9,855 nt of DNA, taken from Bacillota bacterium. Lineage in GTDB: Bacteria; Bacillota; Clostridia; Acetivibrionales; DSM-2933. The position numbers and the translations under genes are program-made. Below, in pieces: positions 6,698-9,855 of this stretch. The notes beneath the pieces were generated by a model, which did not search any database, was not told where the DNA came from, and worked only from the letters and a program-made list of their open reading frames with translations. The DNA lies in NCBI GenBank assembly GCA_030705945.1, contig JAUZPS010000137.1, forward strand, positions 1 to 9,855. The letters are read 5' to 3'. Numbering within the stretch: position 1 is the stretch's first letter; each line of letters opens with the position of its first letter.

Positions 6698-8485
6698 CTA
6701 AATTGTAGTTACTGGTAATCTCACAATAACCTTTGTATACTCATTAATCCTGCTCTCGATGTCTATACCAAATTCTTCCCCGTATAGCAGTTTCAATCTT
6801 GAATCTACGCTGTATACTCCGAAATCCTTACTCTTTTGATCTTTTGACGGTCGGTAAAGAACCTTGTAGATCTGTTCTTCAGTCATTCCTATTCCATCGT
6901 CGATAACTTCTATCTTTATTATATTCTGATCATAATAGCCTCTAATCGTTAATAAGCCCTTTTCGTCTTTCTGTTTTAAGCCATGATAAATTGAATTTTC
7001 TACGAGAGGCTGCAAAGTCAACTTGGGTATTTGATATTTCAATATGCTATCTTCAAAGTCTAGCTGGTAATCCAAGTATTCTACATACCTGAGCTTTTGA
7101 ATGGATAGATAATTATCAATAAGTTGCATTTCATCTCCAATTGAAATTATATCATTCCCCTTGCTTAAAGAAATTCTATAAAATCCAGCAAGGTATTTTG
7201 CAGTCATCATTGCATTATCCTTCAAGCCCAGCTTAATAAAAGAAATAATAGTTTCTATGGTATTGTATAAAAAATGAGGCTTAATTTGCGATTGTAAAAG
7301 CTTGAATTCATTCTCCCGTTTTAATTTCTGCTCATTATAAACCTGATCAAGTAAACTGTTTATTTTATCCATCAAGCTGTTAAACCCGTCCTCAAGCATA
7401 CCAATTTCGCCTTTGGAATTAAAATCAGCTCTGAGTTTCAAATTTCCGGATTTAATTTCTTTCATTATATTTACGAGTTTTAAAATCGGCTTCGATATTG
7501 TATATGATAATAAATATGAAGCAATAAACGCGCATATAAGGCATATTACACCAAAAATTAAAATGAGATTGGTCATTCCTTTATTTTCATAGGTGATCTC
7601 ATCAAGGGGAATAATACTGGCAATTCTCCAATTAAGCTTTTTAAAATCCTGAACGGTTACTAAAGTCTGCCTTCCGCCAATATTTCTGATAAGGCTCTTA
7701 ATATTGGAAACTTCATTGAGTTTGTTATTACCTAAATATTTCTCTTCATCAAATTTCTTGAATAATTCGTTTTTGTCTTGAGTGGATATAATATTTCTTT
7801 GATTATCGATTATAAAGAATCTATCATCATGATTTACTATGTTGTTAAGGTATATGGCTGCAATATCTTTTTCCCTTAAATAGAGTATTGCTATTCCTAA
7901 AGTATGGCCAGTGTCCCTACCTATAATTTTTTTTGTTATAGCAAATACATTTTCATTTCCTCCGTATTTATATTTTATTTTTATTAATCCAGTCCATGTA
8001 GGTGTTTTGTTTTGATTTATAATATTTATCATATTGTTGTTTAAGATGGGATAAATACTAGAGTTGTCGACAAAACCTATTTCAAATAAAATTCGTTTTG
8101 ACGACATGATGCTTGCCGCGGCTATATAGGTATTTGGTTGAACCACATTACTTATTGCAGTTGATAAGGTTTTTTCCACCTCAATATTAACAAGCGAATC
8201 TATATTATCATTCTTTATACTTTCGAGCTGATTTTGCAATTTATTATCTGTAGTTAATATCCTTACATAGTCTTCGGAGTTTTGAGTCATATTCAGAAGA
8301 CTATTGTTTATAAGGGATAATTCTCTTTCTGCATTTTTAGTTGCTTTTTTAACTATTGCCTCATTTGAAATTTTTATGGTCAGAAGGGCAAAAATAGACA
8401 AGGATACTAAAAGAATAGCTGCATAAAAAATAAAAATTTTGGTTTTTAAGGACATAACTTTAAAATGTGAAATTAAATAACCCAT
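6698..8485 (-). CDS. YesM-type sensor histidine kinase
   Basis: Membrane kinase that senses an extracellular signal and phosphorylates the neighbouring response regulator. Two membrane helices (about 16-37 and 304-328) flank an extracytoplasmic sensor of about 265 residues, probably Cache-like. A HAMP linker follows (about 329-382), then the His_kinase domain with QIKPHFLYNT carrying the predicted phosphoacceptor His404. The ATPase part has the N-box LQPLVENSIYHGL (Asn497) and the G1 loop DDGIGM (529-534). The second glycine box reads DFGVYSVDSRLKLLYG, slightly off the usual GIGLxNVxxRL. The length of 595 residues is normal. The start is uncertain: ATG 8485 has no well-placed ribosome site, the only GGAG lying 17 bases upstream, and ATG 8455 (residue 11) has none either. 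I keep 8485 because the extra cytoplasmic residues suit the family. It shares an operon with the response regulator. Confidence 0.94.
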   Translation of the reverse strand: MGYLISHFKVMSLKTKIFIFYAAILLVSLSIFALLTIKISNEAIVKKATKNAERELSLINNSLLNMTQNSEDYVRILTTDNKLQNQLESIKNDNIDSLVNIEVEKTLSTAISNVVQPNTYIAAASIMSSKRILFEIGFVDNSSIYPILNNNMINIINQNKTPTWTGLIKIKYKYGGNENVFAITKKIIGRDTGHTLGIAILYLREKDIAAIYLNNIVNHDDRFFIIDNQRNIISTQDKNELFKKFDEEKYLGNNKLNEVSNIKSLIRNIGGRQTLVTVQDFKKLNWRIASIIPLDEITYENKGMTNLILIFGVICLICAFIASYLLSYTISKPILKLVNIMKEIKSGNLKLRADFNSKGEIGMLEDGFNSLMDKINSLLDQVYNEQKLKRENEFKLLQSQIKPHFLYNTIETIISFIKLGLKDNAMMTAKYLAGFYRISLSKGNDIISIGDEMQLIDNYLSIQKLRYVEYLDYQLDFEDSILKYQIPKLTLQPLVENSIYHGLKQKDEKGLLTIRGYYDQNIIKIEVIDDGIGMTEEQIYKVLYRPSKDQKSKDFGVYSVDSRLKLLYGEEFGIDIESRINEYTKVIVRLPVTTI

Positions 8486-8606
8486 ATGTTTAACTTTTTC
8501 ATCTCCAATTTCTTGATTAGCTATTTATTTTGCAATATTAAAAGCAATGTAAAATGTTTATTGTAAAATAAATAATCCAAAATATGAAATAAAAAAATGT
8601 GCTTTG

Positions 8607-8636
8607 ATTATATCATACTTTTTATCAGACGAACAA
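8607..8636 (-). promoter_or_regulatory. Promoter of the kinase/response-regulator operon
   Basis: On the minus strand a perfect TATAAT -10 (8607-8612) is preceded by TGA, giving an extended -10. TTGTTC (8631-8636) stands 18 bases upstream as a weak -35. Transcription would start near 8600 and leave a leader of about 115 bases before the kinase. The AT-rich leader holds two TGTAAAAT copies (8548-8555 and 8562-8569, plus-strand reading) of unknown meaning. Confidence 0.65.
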
Positions 8637-8644
8637 TTTCATTA

Positions 8645-8680
8645 GCCAATAAAGGCCAATAAAGTTAGAATGCCTTTATT
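8645..8680. repeat. Tandem and inverted repeats upstream of the kinase promoter
   Basis: GCCAATAAAG occurs twice in tandem (8645-8654, 8655-8664). AATAAAGGC (8648-8656) is also repeated in inverted form as GCCTTTATT (8672-8680), a perfect 9-bp dyad with a 15-base spacer. The block begins nine bases upstream of the kinase -35 element. A 10-bp tandem repeat puts both copies on the same helix face, as expected for a regulator site. The dyad lacks a T-run on the minus strand, so it is a poor terminator for the AraC gene. Confidence 0.6.
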
Positions 8681-8727
8681 TATATTTGAATATGGAAATT
8701 GATTCGGAAGTAATTTTTCAATCATTC

Positions 8728-9612
8728 CTAAAGTATGGATTTTCTGTACTCAGAAGGCGTACAATTCTTATATTCTTTAAATTTTTCAATAAAGTAACTA
8801 AAATTATCAAAGCCGACTTCCACAGCAATATTTGCAATCTTACGATTTTCATCCTCTAGAAGTCTTAGGGCCTGATTAATCCGAAAGTAGTTAATATATT
8901 CAATTGGAGTTTGACCAGTAAGCGATTTGAAAATACGACAAAAGTGATAGCGGGTTAAATTAACTTCATTAGATAGTACTTCGATACTAATTTTATCTCG
9001 ATAGTTTTCCTTTATAAAATTTAATATCCTTTTAAGTCTTTCGGTTTGATAGCGCTTTAAACTTTCGTTTTTTTCTTGCAGAAACACTATAGCGTTGTTT
9101 GAGTAAACAAGCGAAAAAATCTTTAGGATTGAGGATTTGATATCCATTTCATAGCCACTGAATTTTTCAGCAAAGGATTTGATTATATTTTTAATCTGTA
9201 CCAAGATTTCTTTTTCCCAACTTTCCGCGCCAGTAATTTTCTTCGTAAGCTTATATTTACCGCTGATTAATGGTCTGAAATATCGATCGTAACAAACATC
9301 CTGAGGAGCGCTATAAAGCATTTCCAAAGAAAACACAATAGAATAATATACACAATAAGAGTGATCAAGAGAATATCCTGAATGTATTTCTCCACGATTT
9401 ATAAAAATTGCCTCATTCTCATGTAGTTCTATCGGTGTGGAATCAACTTGGAAAACAGCTTTACCTTTACTCAAATAGAGGAATTCAATTTCATTATGCC
9501 AATGGTAATCAAGCAGATGTTCATTGTAGCCAACATCATTATTGTATACACATATTGGGAAGGAGGTGTTTCCGTGGATGACATTCTCCTTAAGTATATT
9601 TTTTTCACTCAA
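8728..9612 (-). CDS. AraC-family transcriptional regulator with N-terminal cupin domain
   Basis: Cytoplasmic sugar-responsive type regulator. The N-terminal cupin barrel shows DYHWHNEIEF (His37, His39, Glu41) and GEIHSG (His77), the usual places for a ligand or metal pocket. The C-terminal double helix-turn-helix covers about 193-294, with LSNEVNLTRYHFCRIFKSLTG as the first unit and IAVEVGFDNFSYFIEKFKEY as the second. At 294 residues it has normal length. The start is an uncommon TTG at 9610-9612, chosen because GGAGGAG (9622-9628) lies nine bases upstream and no in-frame ATG occurs for about 97 codons. An ATG nearer the ribosome site opens only the two-codon frame ATG-CAT-TGA and overlaps the TTG. 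It is transcribed toward the kinase, away from the plus-strand gene at the right edge. No clear terminator follows, so readthrough into the kinase operon is possible. Its target is unknown. Confidence 0.93.
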   Translation of the reverse strand: MSEKNILKENVIHGNTSFPICVYNNDVGYNEHLLDYHWHNEIEFLYLSKGKAVFQVDSTPIELHENEAIFINRGEIHSGYSLDHSYCVYYSIVFSLEMLYSAPQDVCYDRYFRPLISGKYKLTKKITGAESWEKEILVQIKNIIKSFAEKFSGYEMDIKSSILKIFSLVYSNNAIVFLQEKNESLKRYQTERLKRILNFIKENYRDKISIEVLSNEVNLTRYHFCRIFKSLTGQTPIEYINYFRINQALRLLEDENRKIANIAVEVGFDNFSYFIEKFKEYKNCTPSEYRKSIL

Positions 9613-9825
9613 TGCATTTCACTCCTCCATTTCATATTATCTTTGGATATTTACACAAGGTAGCAATAATGTGTTAAATATAAGCAAAATTATATTAGAA
9701 TTTACAATATCAGAAGCATTATAATTATAACATATTTGAGAAATAAAGACAGAGTCCTCAAAAAGTATGGAAGGTACTTGATTTGCAATGAAGTTAAAAA
9801 TTTAAAACTGTTGTGGGGGTTGAAA
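9613..9825. promoter_or_regulatory. Divergent intergenic region between the AraC gene and the plus-strand gene
   Basis: This AT-rich stretch must hold the promoters of two divergent genes. Plus-strand TTTACA (9701-9706) and TATAAC (9726-9731) form a possible promoter, though the 19-base spacer is long. TTATAATTATAA (9719-9730) is a perfect 12-bp palindrome overlapping that -10, but it is pure A/T and may be chance. On the minus strand a TATAAT occurs near 9690-9695 without a good -35. No RNA gene or other coding region was recognised. Confidence 0.4.
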
Positions 9826-9855
9826 ATGAAATCTTATGATATAACGTTTGTAGGA
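9826..9855 (+). CDS. N-terminal fragment of a divergent gene, possibly a PfkB-family sugar kinase
   Basis: Only ten codons, MKSYDITFVG, lie in the window. The start is well supported: ATG 9826 has a GGGGG run (9815-9819) six bases upstream. The polar opening followed by a beta strand ending in Gly resembles the first strand of PfkB-type carbohydrate kinases (YDITFVG, often followed by a conserved small-residue and Asp segment), but ten residues cannot settle this. A nucleotide-binding oxidoreductase could start in a similar way. It diverges from the AraC gene, which often marks a regulatory target. Confidence 0.45.
   Translation, partial: MKSYDITFVG

Noticed and set aside
8456..8507. A nine-codon upstream frame (ATG-AAA-AAG start) overlapping the kinase start
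   Set aside because: Its only GGAG touches the ATG with no spacing, so translation is unlikely; the sequence is probably just leader.
8648..8680. The 9-bp dyad as a terminator for the AraC gene
   Set aside because: On the transcribed strand it is not followed by a T-run and the loop is 15 bases; a regulatory repeat fits better.
9448..9724. Plus-strand open frames over the AraC start and the intergenic region
   Set aside because: They overlap the regulator's N-terminus on the opposite strand and have no protein family features.

Overview
The window looks like a low-GC, Gram-positive Clostridia-type chromosome segment. The DNA is AT-rich, the ribosome binding sites are strong and purine-rich, the substrate-binding protein is a lipoprotein, and the regulators are of the YesM/YesN two-component kind. 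It is a carbohydrate-uptake and glycosidase locus. No phage, insertion sequence, CRISPR array, tRNA or rRNA gene was seen.

Layout, right to left along the minus strand. An AraC-family regulator with an N-terminal cupin domain (8728-9612) is followed by a YesM-type sensor kinase (6698-8485) and a YesN-type response regulator (5062-6687). A rho-independent terminator (about 4994-5033) closes this regulatory block. Next comes a CUT1-family sugar ABC importer: lipoprotein binding protein (3477-4826), first permease (2504-3379) and second permease (1649-2476). The last gene is a GH36-type alpha-galactosidase that runs off the left edge (1-1544). On the plus strand, only the first ten codons of a divergent gene are present at the far right (from 9826).

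Proposed working of the locus (inference from family knowledge and gene order): the kinase senses an extracellular sugar or cell-surface signal and phosphorylates the response regulator. The response regulator then activates the importer-glycosidase operon beside it. The importer takes up an oligosaccharide, probably containing alpha-galactosyl units, and the cytoplasmic GH36 enzyme cleaves it. No ATPase gene is present, so a shared MsmK/MalK-type ATPase from elsewhere in the genome would be needed.

The main anomaly is an in-frame TAA codon in the first permease, at 2714-2716. It lies inside the predicted fifth membrane helix, and the reading frame continues intact for 69 codons beyond it. 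One C-to-T change from a Gln CAA codon would explain it. It may be a recent pseudogene, a sequencing error, or a split or recoded gene. Other points of note are a TTG start overlapping a two-codon ATG mini-ORF in the AraC gene, tandem and inverted repeats just upstream of the kinase promoter, a 14-bp hairpin between the binding-protein and permease genes, and G-run ribosome binding sites on several transport and metabolic genes. I see no convincing sign of a wholly new system; this is a recognisable sugar-utilisation locus with local oddities.
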